A stretch of 64,000 nucleotides of DNA from NCBI GenBank assembly GCA_032595675.1, contig JAVQMD010000002.1, forward strand, positions 868,001 through 932,000, read 5' to 3'. Each line of letters starts with the position of its first letter. Position 1 is the stretch's first letter. The notes under the pieces were generated by a model, which was not told where the DNA came from, made no database searches, and saw only the letters and a list, made by a program, of their open reading frames with translations. Positions 25,855-35,786 of the stretch are shown piece by piece. The translations under genes were made by a program, and so were the position numbers. The stretch is from Candidatus Electrothrix rattekaaiensis. GTDB lineage: Bacteria > Desulfobacterota > Desulfobulbia > Desulfobulbales > Desulfobulbaceae.

Positions 25855-27951
25855 ATGCAGGATCTGCTTTTTCGACTGAGTGCTGTTTTCTTGTGCTGTT
25901 GCTTTTTGCTGCTGCCGGGAGGTTTACACGCGGTACACGCGGAAACAGATCCTGCGTCTGGACATGAACAGAGCCCGGAAACCGTCTGGACCTGCTCCAT
26001 GCATCCGCAGATCCAGCTTCCAGAATTCGGCCAGTGCCCTCTCTGTTTTATGGATCTGATTGAGGTCGAAAAGCAGAGCAATGAAGAACGGCAGAGCCTA
26101 CGCCAGATATCCCTGGACAGCAGGCAGAGGAAATTAGCCGAGGTGGAGGTGCGGAGCGTCATTCGAGGGCATAATGATACGGCGGCTGAAATTCAGATCT
26201 TTGGGCGAATTGACTATGACGAGACCAGCGGCAGCACCATCACCTCCTGGGTCGATGGTCGGCTCGACAAACTCTTTATTGATTACACCGGCTCTCCGGT
26301 AAAACGTGGGCAGGCCGTGGCCAAGGTCTACAGCCCGGATCTATTCACTGCCCAATCCGAGCTTATTCAGGCTGCCAGGGAGTTTGAACGCACCAGGCAA
26401 TCGGGCAACGATCTGGTCAAAAAAATGGCCGCCCGAACCCTTGATGCTGCTCAAGAGAAATTGCGTCTGCTGGGTATCGGCAAAAAGCAGCTCCAGGCCA
26501 TGCAACAGCAGCAAAAGCCTACCGATCATATCACCCTGACCGCCCCTTTATCCGGTATTGTGATTGAAAAACATGTCAACGAAGGTATGTATGTCAAGAC
26601 CGGCATGCCCATTTATACCCTGGCAGATCTGACCAAGGTATGGGTGATTCTTGAGGTCTACGAGACCGATCTTCAGGCGGTCAGCATGGGGCAGAAGGTC
26701 GGTTTCACGGTTGAGGCCTATCCGGGGACCGAATTCCAGGGCAAGGTTGTTTATATTGATCCGCTGGTGGATGAAAAAAACAGGACGGTGCGGGTGCGCC
26801 TGAATGCCGATAACAGAACAGGGAAGTTGAAACCCGGCATGTTTGTCCGGGCCGAACTCTCCGCAGTCGCAGACAAAAGCGGGACATCCCGGTTACTGGT
26901 CCCCTCCTCTGCGCCCCTGCTCACGGGTAAGCGGGCCTTGGTCTATGTGCAGGTACCGGATAAACCGGGAACCTATGTGGGCCGGGAAGTGGTGCTCGGT
27001 TCAAAGCTGGGCGAATATTATGAGGTGAAAGACGGACTCAAGGAGGGGGAACTGGTTGTTGTGCGAGGTAATTTCAAAATTGACTCGGCCATTCAGCTCC
27101 AAGCTCGTCCTTCTATGATGAATCCCTATAGCGGAAGTACTGAAAAAGCCAAGGACTCCCTGCCGCAACTTTTTGTTTCCCGGCTGGATCTCCTCAACCA
27201 AGCTTTTGTTGCCCTATCCAGAGAGGCCCATAAAAAGGGGTCTGAGCAGTATCCCACCGCTTTGAAAAAATTCAGCAATGCCCTGCGTGCCATAGGAGGA
27301 ACTGGGATTGACGGGCTTGATGAAGAGACCACCCTAAGTTGGCAGGAGCTTTCCATGCTCCTCAATAATGATATCGTTCTGTTGCAGGAAGCGGAAGGAG
27401 ATAAGGAGATACGGACGCTCTATACCGAGCTTGCAGAGCATTTTCACCAGCTCAGACAGCGTTTTTCTATTGAAGATCTGCCGTCCGCCCATGCCGCTTC
27501 CCCGGAATTGCAGGCAAAGGTGGGTAAGCTCCTCAAAAAATATCTGATTCTTCAACAGAACCTTGCTGCTGATAATGAAGAGGTTGCCAAGAATTCCGTT
27601 GTAGCCCTTGCCCCACTGACTGCAACCTTAGTCACTGCTCTTGAGGAAAACGGGAGCGAGGATGCTGCTGGGTTGGCCCAACGCTTGAGCGCAGGCATGA
27701 AGGAGCTTGCCAGTACGGAAACGCTGGCGGATATCCGAACCGCTTTTTATCCCTACAGTCAGGCCGTGGTCGAGACCGTGGAAGCCTATGGCAGCAATGA
27801 TCATACCTCCTGGTTTGTCCACTTCTGCCCGATGGCTTTTGACAATACCGGTGCCTCTTGGCTGGCTCCGTCAGAAGAGATCAATAATCCCTATTTTGGG
27901 GCTATGATGCTCCGTTGCGGTGAGGTGCGCAAGCAGCTAACGCAGGAATGA
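25855..27951 (+). CDS. cusB: RND metal efflux adaptor, CusB family with extra domains
   Basis: This 698-residue periplasmic adaptor connects CusC and CusA. After a signal sequence (to about residue 28) comes a heavy-metal-binding domain, TCSMHPQIQLPEFGQCPLC (residues 46-64). A HlyD/CusB barrel-sandwich core follows (LTAPLSGIVIEKHVNEGMYV). A C-terminal DUF3347-like domain ends with WFVHFCPMAFDNTGASWL and MMLRCGEVR, giving a second metal-binding site. Extra metal-binding ends of this kind suit Cu(I)/Ag(I) handling. A GAGGAA site precedes the ATG. No pump gene follows; the partner cusA is 10 kb away. Confidence 0.9.
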   Translation: MQDLLFRLSAVFLCCCFLLLPGGLHAVHAETDPASGHEQSPETVWTCSMHPQIQLPEFGQCPLCFMDLIEVEKQSNEERQSLRQISLDSRQRKLAEVEVRSVIRGHNDTAAEIQIFGRIDYDETSGSTITSWVDGRLDKLFIDYTGSPVKRGQAVAKVYSPDLFTAQSELIQAAREFERTRQSGNDLVKKMAARTLDAAQEKLRLLGIGKKQLQAMQQQQKPTDHITLTAPLSGIVIEKHVNEGMYVKTGMPIYTLADLTKVWVILEVYETDLQAVSMGQKVGFTVEAYPGTEFQGKVVYIDPLVDEKNRTVRVRLNADNRTGKLKPGMFVRAELSAVADKSGTSRLLVPSSAPLLTGKRALVYVQVPDKPGTYVGREVVLGSKLGEYYEVKDGLKEGELVVVRGNFKIDSAIQLQARPSMMNPYSGSTEKAKDSLPQLFVSRLDLLNQAFVALSREAHKKGSEQYPTALKKFSNALRAIGGTGIDGLDEETTLSWQELSMLLNNDIVLLQEAEGDKEIRTLYTELAEHFHQLRQRFSIEDLPSAHAASPELQAKVGKLLKKYLILQQNLAADNEEVAKNSVVALAPLTATLVTALEENGSEDAAGLAQRLSAGMKELASTETLADIRTAFYPYSQAVVETVEAYGSNDHTSWFVHFCPMAFDNTGASWLAPSEEINNPYFGAMMLRCGEVRKQLTQE

Positions 27952-27987
27952 CGCAGGAGTGAGGCAGCGTAATTATCCGCTTTTGTT

Positions 27988-28752
27988 TCATTCAAGCAAA
28001 TCCACCCGGGGCTGGTCAGTAAAAAAGCGAACAGCGTTCAGCAGCTCAGGGAAATTATAAATAATATAGTCCGGCTCCGTGCCTTCGTATTTTTGCCGAC
28101 CTTGATTGGATTGGAAAAAGACCGTTTTTAGGCCAAACTGTTGTGCGCCGAAGACATCACGATACATGTCATTACCGACAAAGAGCACCTCTTCCGGTTG
28201 GAGCTGCATAGCCTCCAAGGTCATGGCAAAAAGCCGCTGGTCCGGCTTGCGGAAGCCGTGATCACCGGAAACAACCACCGGGCTGAAATAATCAAGCAGA
28301 CCAACGGCCCGGAGCTCTGGCACGGCCCAGGCAGTTTGCCCGTCCGAGAGGGCTGCTAACTGATAGTGTTGATGCAACTCCTTGATCGTATCTGTCACTC
28401 CCCGGTAGCGTTTCAAACGAAAAAGCGAGGCAGCTCGAAAGGTTTCAGCCAGGAAGAGCGGTAGTTGTTCCAGCTTTGCCGCAGGTAAATTGAGGGTGTA
28501 CGCTGTGGCATGCTGGTCGATTATCTCTTGAAAAATGCCGGTCGCGTTAAACTCAGGATGCTGTTCCCCGCCTGCCTTGCGTTGACTCTTGAGCAGACGA
28601 TTATACAAATCACGCACCTCCTGCTCGCTTAAGGAAATCCCTTGGTACAGGAGCAGGTTACTGAGGACGCGATAAATTTCACTATGCCATTCATTGGTAT
28701 TAATGTCCGTGACTGTACCATTAATATCAAAAATCAGGCCCTTGATGATCAT
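27988..28752 (-). CDS. HAD-superfamily hydrolase with DxN variant motif
   Basis: The product is about 254 residues from the ATG at 28752, chosen because GGAGG lies five bases before it and the start overlaps the upstream gene's stop. The HAD motif I reads DINGTVTD: the first Asp is kept, but the Asp normally two positions on is Asn. Motif II is in LSDG, and motif III/IV is around RKPDQRLF and FVGNDMYRDVFGA. The fold and cap pattern match phosphoglycolate-phosphatase-like proteins. The motif I change may alter or lower phosphatase activity. It is translationally coupled to the kinase-like gene. Confidence 0.8.
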   Translation of the reverse strand: MIIKGLIFDINGTVTDINTNEWHSEIYRVLSNLLLYQGISLSEQEVRDLYNRLLKSQRKAGGEQHPEFNATGIFQEIIDQHATAYTLNLPAAKLEQLPLFLAETFRAASLFRLKRYRGVTDTIKELHQHYQLAALSDGQTAWAVPELRAVGLLDYFSPVVVSGDHGFRKPDQRLFAMTLEAMQLQPEEVLFVGNDMYRDVFGAQQFGLKTVFFQSNQGRQKYEGTEPDYIIYNFPELLNAVRFFTDQPRVDLLE

Positions 28753-29765
28753 ATAACCCTCCGTAGGCATTCTTTAGCTTCGTCGATTAAGCAGCGGCGG
28801 TAATCCTGAGCAATCCAGCTGTTGCGGGCAATACGCAGCAGGGTGATACCCATGTAAAAAGGTACTCTCGCAGTGATAGAATGGAACGCCTTATCTCTGT
28901 CAGGAAAATGGCAGGCATATTCCCAGAGAAAATGGCCGATAAAGGGTTCTGCGGCCTCCTTGCTCCCTGTATCACGCAGGAAAAAATGCTTCAGCTCACC
29001 AGTAATACGGCCTATGTCAAAGACGCGATCATCCCGATGCGCCCGCTCCAGATCAAAGGTGCTCACGTTCAGGCCGCCGGTAAACTTGAAATTTTCCGGG
29101 GTGGCATCGCCATGCACCAGCACCTCTCGATCTTCCCACATCTGCTTTTGCCGGTGCCACTGATTACGCAGCCAGCGCAGTTCATCCGCTTCTTTTTCCT
29201 TAATGCCATGAATCCGCAACAGTTTCCGGATCAGGTGTTCTGTATAATCGCAGGTCGGCGCAAAGTCAACTTTACGACCATTCGCGGTTCGGTTATGGAG
29301 TTTCGAAAAAAAATACGCCAAGGCAGTAAGCCGCTGGAAGAGTTTTTCACGTTCGCCACGATGAATGGCTGCAAGAATCACCGTACTCAACAGCTCGCCT
29401 TCACAGCTTTCTGTGACCAGGAGGGAATTCAGGGCGTAGTTTCGTCCTAAAGGTCGGGCCACATGATGAGGCGCACCGGTCAGTCCACAGCTACGCATAA
29501 CATGGAGATTATTAAATTCATGCTTTAGCCGGGCAGCAGCTTTTGTTGCATCCTTGGTTCGGTCGCAGCGAAAGAATTTGCCTATAAATTTTGCACCGCT
29601 GTATTTTTCTTCATAGAGGAAAACGTCATTGGAGGCGTTAAGGCGGAAGACTCGATATTTTGCCCGATCAGGCGGTCTGCCGACTTGCGGATGAATTTCA
29701 TGCCGCAGGTAGCCGTAAAGCGGGTCATCCCTGCGGACATGGCCAAGATATTGCTCATTGCTCAT
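28749..29765 (-). CDS. Aminoglycoside-phosphotransferase-like kinase
   Basis: The product is 338 residues of the APH/choline-kinase fold. The catalytic loop LVHGDATPENFKF is present, and the metal-binding Asp follows in VSTFDLERAHRDDRVFD. Such enzymes phosphorylate small molecules such as aminoglycosides, sugars or choline, and the substrate cannot be read from sequence. It shares a four-base overlap with the HAD gene, suggesting a kinase/phosphatase pair in one pathway. The pair is on the minus strand between cusB and cusA. Confidence 0.82.
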   Translation of the reverse strand: MSNEQYLGHVRRDDPLYGYLRHEIHPQVGRPPDRAKYRVFRLNASNDVFLYEEKYSGAKFIGKFFRCDRTKDATKAAARLKHEFNNLHVMRSCGLTGAPHHVARPLGRNYALNSLLVTESCEGELLSTVILAAIHRGEREKLFQRLTALAYFFSKLHNRTANGRKVDFAPTCDYTEHLIRKLLRIHGIKEKEADELRWLRNQWHRQKQMWEDREVLVHGDATPENFKFTGGLNVSTFDLERAHRDDRVFDIGRITGELKHFFLRDTGSKEAAEPFIGHFLWEYACHFPDRDKAFHSITARVPFYMGITLLRIARNSWIAQDYRRCLIDEAKECLRRVI

Positions 29766-29817
29766 GATATTCAGTCTGTTTTCTTGGCCTACCTAAAAGC
29801 CCTCTGTGTCGTAATTC

Positions 29818-30372
29818 TTACTGACACCGGATGACCTTGAAGCTATCGCAACGGTGGTGGACCGGATTACAGATGGCATTGTTTGAAATAATCATAGTTG
29901 AGACATTGACTCCCCTATCTTGTACAAAATCCAGAGCCTTGCTGAATCCTTGGCGTTGACAGAAGGCATCAGCCGCAGGTTTTCCACATCCTTTTCCAAA
30001 GGCCATGCACCAGTCGAGCCTATAACCTCGATATGCTGGCATATTAAAGGCGGCATTTTTTTCTTTACATTTTATAATGTTAAAGGAATCGCAGCTATGG
30101 TGTTGCGGATTACAGACAGCATGATCCTGAATGGTCATGGTCTCGACTTGAGACTTTTTCTTGGAGAATTGCAAGGCGGAGGGGTGGCCCAGCATTTGAC
30201 AGAAGGCATCAGCCGCAGGTTTTCCACATCCTTTTTCAAAGGTCTTACACCAGTCAAGGCTGTAACCCCGATTCTGGGGGTTCGGGTAGTCGGTAGCTGC
30301 ACTCAGCTGAGGAAGATAGGCCGAAAAAAAAAGGGTAATAGCCGTAAAGATGAATTTCGTTTTTATTTTCAT
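29818..30372 (-). CDS. Secreted protein with two six-cysteine repeats
   Basis: The product is 184 residues with a signal peptide (cleavage likely after LSAA). It contains two tandem domains of about 70 residues, each starting GY(S/R)LDWC, continuing GCGKPAADAFC, and ending CNP-x-HHxCDSF-x-x-I-x-C, so each has six cysteines with fixed spacing. I recognise this pattern from uncharacterised secreted proteins, but know no function for it. Disulfide stabilisation and export are likely. A GGAGGAG site lies four bases before the ATG, and a promoter is seen at 30480-30508. Confidence 0.72.
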   Translation of the reverse strand: MKIKTKFIFTAITLFFSAYLPQLSAATDYPNPQNRGYSLDWCKTFEKGCGKPAADAFCQMLGHPSALQFSKKKSQVETMTIQDHAVCNPQHHSCDSFNIIKCKEKNAAFNMPAYRGYRLDWCMAFGKGCGKPAADAFCQRQGFSKALDFVQDRGVNVSTMIISNNAICNPVHHRCDSFKVIRCQ

Positions 30373-30479
30373 GAAGCTCCTCCTGTTGATTGGAAATAAT
30401 TTTTGTGCCCCTGAATAACTTAACCTTGCTCCTATAGTCGAGAGTCATGCGAGATAACCGGCAACCTCACTGCTGCTCC

Positions 30480-30508
30480 ACTATAATCTTCCGACTCTCG
30501 TTCTGCAA
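30480..30508 (-). promoter_or_regulatory. Promoter of the cysteine-repeat gene
   Basis: On the minus strand TTGCAG (30503-30508) and TATAGT (30480-30485) have a 17-base spacer. The pair lies about 108 bases before the ATG at 30372. The -35 hexamer matches consensus at four of six positions. Confidence 0.45.
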
Positions 30509-30859
30509 TTGTTTTACATATTATTTTCTCTAAATTATAGGAACCTGGCACCAATCTTGAGAAATGCGTTGTTTACTTTCGTTGTCCTCAAGCAGACCTC
30601 TGTAGCTCGAATTACATTCGACATTTATCCATGCCAGGGATATTGACTTCTTGCCTTGGAAAGCCGAACTCTTTTCCTGAATAATGAATGGCAACGCCCG
30701 GCTCTGGCTCCATTAAAAAGTCTGGAATTATCCACGCCTAAATGTTTTCTTGACGCGCGACATTAAACCAAGTCATAATACCGTCGCAGAATACTGTCGT
30801 GCGTCATTATAGCAAACTTACAGGTTCATCGTTTCCTACTCACTCTTACCCACAACATT
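30509..30859. other. Intergenic stretch without a recognisable gene
   Basis: This region lies between the promoter of the minus-strand cysteine-repeat gene and the plus-strand Fic remnant. I see no open frame with domain features, no RNA gene and no clear repeat. Confidence 0.4.
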
Positions 30860-31413
30860 ATGTCACGCCAAATACCTCCTGAAGAGTTCATGTAATTGTC
30901 CAGGTTCTCGCAGAACATCCCCAAGGGCTCGGAATATCTGCGCTGGAAAAAGCTCTGTCCAGCCATTTGCCGCAGATCAAGCGGCGAGCATTACAACGAC
31001 GCCTCAAGCGACTCTAGGAGGAAAAACGGATCATCACCGAAGGGGAAAGCATTGCCCTGCGTTACAAACCAGCACCAAATATTGTGCAGGGAGAGAACGA
31101 CCTTCCAGTCTCTGTGGAAGGAGGTATTATCAGAGGCCTCGTTCGGCAACCGCTCATCCAGCGTAAGCCTATGGGCTATCATCGTTCTTTCCTGGATGAG
31201 TACGAAACAGGGCGAACCTTTTATCTTACAGAGGAACTGCGCAGCTAGAGCTAGTTTCATGAGATGGGACGTACCCCGGCAGGAGAACGCCCTGCTGGTA
31301 CCTATGCCAGAGATATCCTCAACCGTCTGCTGATTGACCTTTCCTGGTCCTCTTCCCGGCTGGAAGGAAACACCTACAATGATATTCCGAATTATTTTCT
31401 CGTGAGAGAATGA
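30860..31413 (+). pseudogene. Fic-family protein remnant
   Basis: A reading frame interrupted by stops encodes a recognisable Fic protein N-terminal half. It begins MSRQIPPEEFM (30860), shifts frame near 30890, and continues VQVLAEHPQGLGISALEKAL, a winged-helix-like segment. In-frame TAG stops occur at 31015-31017 and twice near 31245. After these comes GRTPAGERPAGTYARDIL and LSWSSSRLEGNTYND, which is characteristic of the region just before the Fic core. The HPFxxGNGR catalytic motif is absent. Fic enzymes AMPylate targets; this copy is dead. Confidence 0.75.
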
Positions 31414-31715
31414 GGGATATACTAAAGTCACGGGAATTACCAGAGAGCCTATTTTTTCTCTCTCCACTGGTAAGTCCCCACAGGAAGGTGTATGCTATTT
31501 TGTCTTCATGCAGACTCGGCAGGCCGAGATTGCAACGTCCCTCAAGAGATGGGCTTTTTGTAAGGGTAAAAAATATACAGAAACTGATTTTTGTAAGGGT
31601 AATTCTTGCCAAATTCAGACTGGATAATCGTTCAATTGAGGGTAAATATGATTCCTGATCCATACCCCATTATGCTTAATCACAGCTCCTTAATAAACTG
31701 ATTCTGAAAGGAATT
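31414..31715. other. Gap between Fic remnant and STAND gene
   Basis: About 300 bases without a supported gene. A short direct repeat TTTTTGTAAGGGTAA occurs twice (near 31556 and 31590). A GGATAAT near 31621 could be a -10 element, but no matching -35 is seen. AAAGGAATT just before the ATG at 31716 is a good ribosome site for the next gene. Confidence 0.4.
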
Positions 31716-34700
31716 ATGTCTACTCCTCCAATCCCAAAAGGCGACAAGGCACGAGAAGCAATCGACTCCTTAAGGGGATATGTTTATCAAATATATCAAT
31801 CGGCTCTCGCATGGATAGAACTTGAGCCTGAAGAATTGCTCTTCTTGGAAGTAGCAGAGGATTATGCTGTCGTCGCTGCTGGTTCCTTGAACGCCGTTCA
31901 GGTTAAAGATACCGGACATAAAGTAACAATCAACACCGAGGATATCGTAGCCTCAATTGACAGCTTTGTTGATCTGTGCCGAAAGAACCCTGCACTCCAA
32001 GTCAAACTGCATCATCTCACCACATCAAAAATAGGAAAAGAAAAGTCGAAAGAGGATCGAATTGGCAGCACACCGACTTTGGAGGTATGGAGGACGCTGG
32101 CAAAAGCTGGTGACCTTGCACCTCTCAGAAAAATTCTTAACGCTTCAAAGCTCTCTGAACAGACGAAGCAGTATATCGGCGAACTCGACGATACAGAGTT
32201 CAGGGAAAACTTCCTCAAACGGATTCATTTTGATTGCGGTGCGCTTAATTCAGAATTCCTGATACGTCAATTGCGCTCTAAGATATCGCAGTTAGTGATT
32301 GCCCGTGGTGGAGTCAACTCGCAAGCGGACGGCTGCCTCAACAGCATCCTCATGACTCTTTTAGGGAAAGCTGCACAAAAAACAGAAACAAGCCGTTGTG
32401 TCGATAGAAACGATCTGGAGAAACTACTTGAGAAAGCTACACACATCTCGGTTAACCGGGATCAATTTGAAATACAAAACCAACTCATCAACAAACTGTT
32501 AGCTGCTTCTGTTCCACAATCGCAAGCAACAAGTCTAGTCGCCACGAGACTGTCTCAACCATCCCCTATTAATGAAGTACTACTTCCAAAAGCAATAGCT
32601 CGCCGGGAGCTTTTGACAGACAATATTTTGTCTTCACTCACCCAATATGGAGTCTGTTGGATTTTTGGAGCTGCCGGGGTTGGCAAGACCACCGTTGCCA
32701 GGGTCGCGGCCCTACGTTTAGGAGGCAATTGGGCCAGCATTAATTTAAGAAATCTTGATGCAGAGCAAACAAAGGTTGTTCTATCCAGTGCCATAGACCG
32801 GCTTGGAGAGCAAAAAATTGCAGGCTTGCTCATAGATGATCTCGAATGCTCACTTGAACCATATCTCGTTGACACCCTGCTGTATCTGCGCGCCGTATGC
32901 AATCGAACCGACCTGTTACTTCTCTTCACCTCTCCCAAGCTTCCCAATTCTGATTTTCTATTCTCCGCAAACCTGCCAGCAGCCATCGGACAAAAAACTG
33001 AAGATTTCTCTGAACAAGATATTCAAGAAATACTGGATGGATTGGGCGTACAGGACAGCAGCTGGGCTCACTACATTTATCTTATTTCAGGAGGCGGGCA
33101 TCCGCAACTCGCTGTCGCAGCAATTCAGAGCATGCAAAACAGCGATTGGGACACAAACGAATTTAAGGCTTTGGATTCATTGCTTATTGGTACTCCAGCT
33201 ATTGAGCAGGTTCGCGCAGGAACAAGGGAAAGGCTGCTAAAAGAATTGCCTGAAGGCAGTCGGCGGCTACTCGAACGTCTGTCACTCAAAGTTGGTGGTT
33301 TCCGGCGGAGTTTCGTTTTGGACATGGCGCAAGTTGATCCTACGGTACCTGATGGCGGGATATTTTTTGATCAATTAATCGGTTCATGGGTGGATCAGCA
33401 GGAACGAGATCAATTCGCTTTGTCTCCGTTGCTGTCAAACCTTGCGGCTAACACGTTGACTGAAGAAGAAAAGCAGAAAATCAACTTTGAAATAGCGAAT
33501 TCGCTTATTAAAGGGAAGATGTTAAACCCCATTGATGCTGATGCCGCATTGCTGGCGGCATTATCTGGAAAAAACGTCAACGCTATAAAATATTTATCTA
33601 TAGTAGTTCTCTGCTCAACCCCAAAAGATCTTAAAATGATCGCTCCGCACCTCAGAGTATTTACGCTCATGGAGACGGATCGTTTTGCATATTATGCTGA
33701 CCCAGCTGCCAGTCAAATATTTCGTGGAGCACAGCTTTTATTGCTTTGCCAAGGTGAGAAAAAAAAGGAAAAAATACAAAAAGCTCTTGATTGCTTTAAA
33801 GATGAAAGCTGTCGTATTAAGCATGAAATGCAAAAAAACATTACACTGCTGATGGTGTATGTTCGTCTGCTGTCCTCTAAAACAAAGTTTGGTTCACTAC
33901 CATTTTTCTGGAAACTTATTAGTGAGTTACATTCATTGTGTGAAAAATTAAAAAAGCACATGCCTCAAGAGTTATCAAATATGTTCATAGACAAGGAAAG
34001 AAATGGCATGGCATTTTGGGGCTTTCTATTTATGAATCAAACGCGACAAATAAGACAGATTAACGAATTACTCCCTGTTTTTAAGTTTCTCGACTCGTGC
34101 GATCCGCCATTTCGACAAAAGCTCTTGAAGCCGTATAGCAAGCCGGAGATCAATACAGATATGCTGCTTTATAAAGCATGTTTGAAGGAACATGAGGCAG
34201 GCACGATAAATGCACCCGATCATTCAGTCGTATTTACCCGATTAGAAGAGTTTTCCAACTCTTGGACGAATACCGAGCTGGCCGTATCTTGCAGGAAGCA
34301 TTGTGCAATCATCGCTGATGAATATGCCAAAGATAAAGATCAGGCCCTTGCGATACTCGATGAAGGGATGAAACTCTATGGCGAGACTAATTCAGAACTC
34401 GTCAGAGCTAAAGCTAAGGTTCTGTATCGTGCTGAAGATCATCAGGCCAGCTTGGAGCTGTCAAAAGCGTTGATTGAAGGAAACACTCCACTTAACGAAA
34501 CCGAGAAAGCGTTCCTTGGCCGCGAGGCTGCCATCAGCGCAGAAAAAAAAGGTGATTACGAGACGGCAAGACGCTATTATCTTTATGGAAGCGATGCTGC
34601 GAAAAAATGTAAATTCCATGAAATGGAAGCCATGCGAGTCGGGTTGCTGACAGACGCAGCTTTAGCAAGCTGGCAGGCCGGTGATCGTGAAACATGCCTT

Positions 34701-35783
34701 CGTGATCTTGTTACAGTTCTGCATGAAGTCAAAAATATTGATCCGAAAAGCAGTCTTCGTGCCGCACATTGTCATGTAGCTTGCCGCCATATTCTGTTAT
34801 GGCTTGATCAGGATGTAACCGGTGAGAAACGGCTGTCAGAAAACGGCGAAGAGTTAAAGGTATATCCTGGCGTTGTCAGCAATCCTGAGCCTCATCCTAA
34901 AATTGGAGAACGGTATATCTTGCCAATTGAAATGGCTTGGTATCTATTGGCTGTTGTGGAAAATCATAGTTGTTTGGATGTAGGAATCACTAAAAACTTA
35001 GGAAAATTTCTATCTAAGGGTCCAGTCTATGAAGGCCAATTTTCGCTAACGCCTTCAAGAATGAGAAAAGCTTTTATGATGCTTGACCCCGTACTTTTCA
35101 TTGAATCATTACGAGAAACTGTCTCGCAATGGGCTTATATAACAAAAACGGGCGCATATCAAAGTGACTCCAAGATGGAGAACGTAACATACGGTATGAT
35201 TCCACCTGCTACGTTGGAACAGCAGGTAGGGCTTTCCGAATTTGCAGAGGAATTTATACTTTGCTTTATTTCAAATTGTATCTTTCTGGAAGATATTACG
35301 AAGGTGGATCAACTGGTAAACATTCTTGAAAAAGAAAATCAAGGCTTCAAGTTCCGAGAAGAACTCTTAGACTCCCTACAAGGAAACAAAGCCGCTATAG
35401 ATTACAATACCTCTTTAGCACAATTACTGGCCGTTCATAAAGATGCTCTTGAAAAGCAGAGCAGCCTGCCACCAACACAAATTTTTGTGTTGGTCTTCAA
35501 AGCAGTTCAACTTGCAGAAAAGACAAATACTCTCCCTGTTATAACGAAACATGCTTTTCACTGGCTTGACAGAAAATGGAGCTTTATTTACGAAAAACAA
35601 CGTTTTTTACTCAAGCATCCTGCTTTCTATGAGGATTCTATTAATCAAGCACGTATTGCAAAAGGGAATTCGTGGACAGAAAAGCTGATCAATCTGATGC
35701 TAGCAATACTTCCAGCAATGGGTATTAGAAAGGAAAGTCAACTAAGCCGGATACTAAACGACTTGCTCAAGGCCAACCGCTAA
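31716..35783 (+). CDS. Cap4/DUF4297-like nuclease-STAND NTPase (AVAST-like)
   Basis: The product is 1355 residues. Residues 20-160 look like a Cap4/DUF4297 PD-(D/E)XK nuclease: GYVYQIYQSALAWIEL, then Glu45 and Asp49 in LEVAEDY, then the QVK triplet (62-64). A STAND-type ATPase follows, with Walker A GAAGVGKTT (318-326, Lys324) and Walker B LLIDDLE (Asp374-Asp375). The region from about 500 to the end is helical and repeat-like and would be the sensor. Nuclease-STAND-repeat order is that of Avs antiviral proteins, in which binding of a phage protein triggers oligomerisation and DNA cutting. I cannot assign a specific Avs type. A TPR-like gene follows after three bases. Confidence 0.8.
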   Translation: MSTPPIPKGDKAREAIDSLRGYVYQIYQSALAWIELEPEELLFLEVAEDYAVVAAGSLNAVQVKDTGHKVTINTEDIVASIDSFVDLCRKNPALQVKLHHLTTSKIGKEKSKEDRIGSTPTLEVWRTLAKAGDLAPLRKILNASKLSEQTKQYIGELDDTEFRENFLKRIHFDCGALNSEFLIRQLRSKISQLVIARGGVNSQADGCLNSILMTLLGKAAQKTETSRCVDRNDLEKLLEKATHISVNRDQFEIQNQLINKLLAASVPQSQATSLVATRLSQPSPINEVLLPKAIARRELLTDNILSSLTQYGVCWIFGAAGVGKTTVARVAALRLGGNWASINLRNLDAEQTKVVLSSAIDRLGEQKIAGLLIDDLECSLEPYLVDTLLYLRAVCNRTDLLLLFTSPKLPNSDFLFSANLPAAIGQKTEDFSEQDIQEILDGLGVQDSSWAHYIYLISGGGHPQLAVAAIQSMQNSDWDTNEFKALDSLLIGTPAIEQVRAGTRERLLKELPEGSRRLLERLSLKVGGFRRSFVLDMAQVDPTVPDGGIFFDQLIGSWVDQQERDQFALSPLLSNLAANTLTEEEKQKINFEIANSLIKGKMLNPIDADAALLAALSGKNVNAIKYLSIVVLCSTPKDLKMIAPHLRVFTLMETDRFAYYADPAASQIFRGAQLLLLCQGEKKKEKIQKALDCFKDESCRIKHEMQKNITLLMVYVRLLSSKTKFGSLPFFWKLISELHSLCEKLKKHMPQELSNMFIDKERNGMAFWGFLFMNQTRQIRQINELLPVFKFLDSCDPPFRQKLLKPYSKPEINTDMLLYKACLKEHEAGTINAPDHSVVFTRLEEFSNSWTNTELAVSCRKHCAIIADEYAKDKDQALAILDEGMKLYGETNSELVRAKAKVLYRAEDHQASLELSKALIEGNTPLNETEKAFLGREAAISAEKKGDYETARRYYLYGSDAAKKCKFHEMEAMRVGLLTDAALASWQAGDRETCLRDLVTVLHEVKNIDPKSSLRAAHCHVACRHILLWLDQDVTGEKRLSENGEELKVYPGVVSNPEPHPKIGERYILPIEMAWYLLAVVENHSCLDVGITKNLGKFLSKGPVYEGQFSLTPSRMRKAFMMLDPVLFIESLRETVSQWAYITKTGAYQSDSKMENVTYGMIPPATLEQQVGLSEFAEEFILCFISNCIFLEDITKVDQLVNILEKENQGFKFREELLDSLQGNKAAIDYNTSLAQLLAVHKDALEKQSSLPPTQIFVLVFKAVQLAEKTNTLPVITKHAFHWLDRKWSFIYEKQRFLLKHPAFYEDSINQARIAKGNSWTEKLINLMLAILPAMGIRKESQLSRILNDLLKANR

Positions 35784-35786
35784 TCA

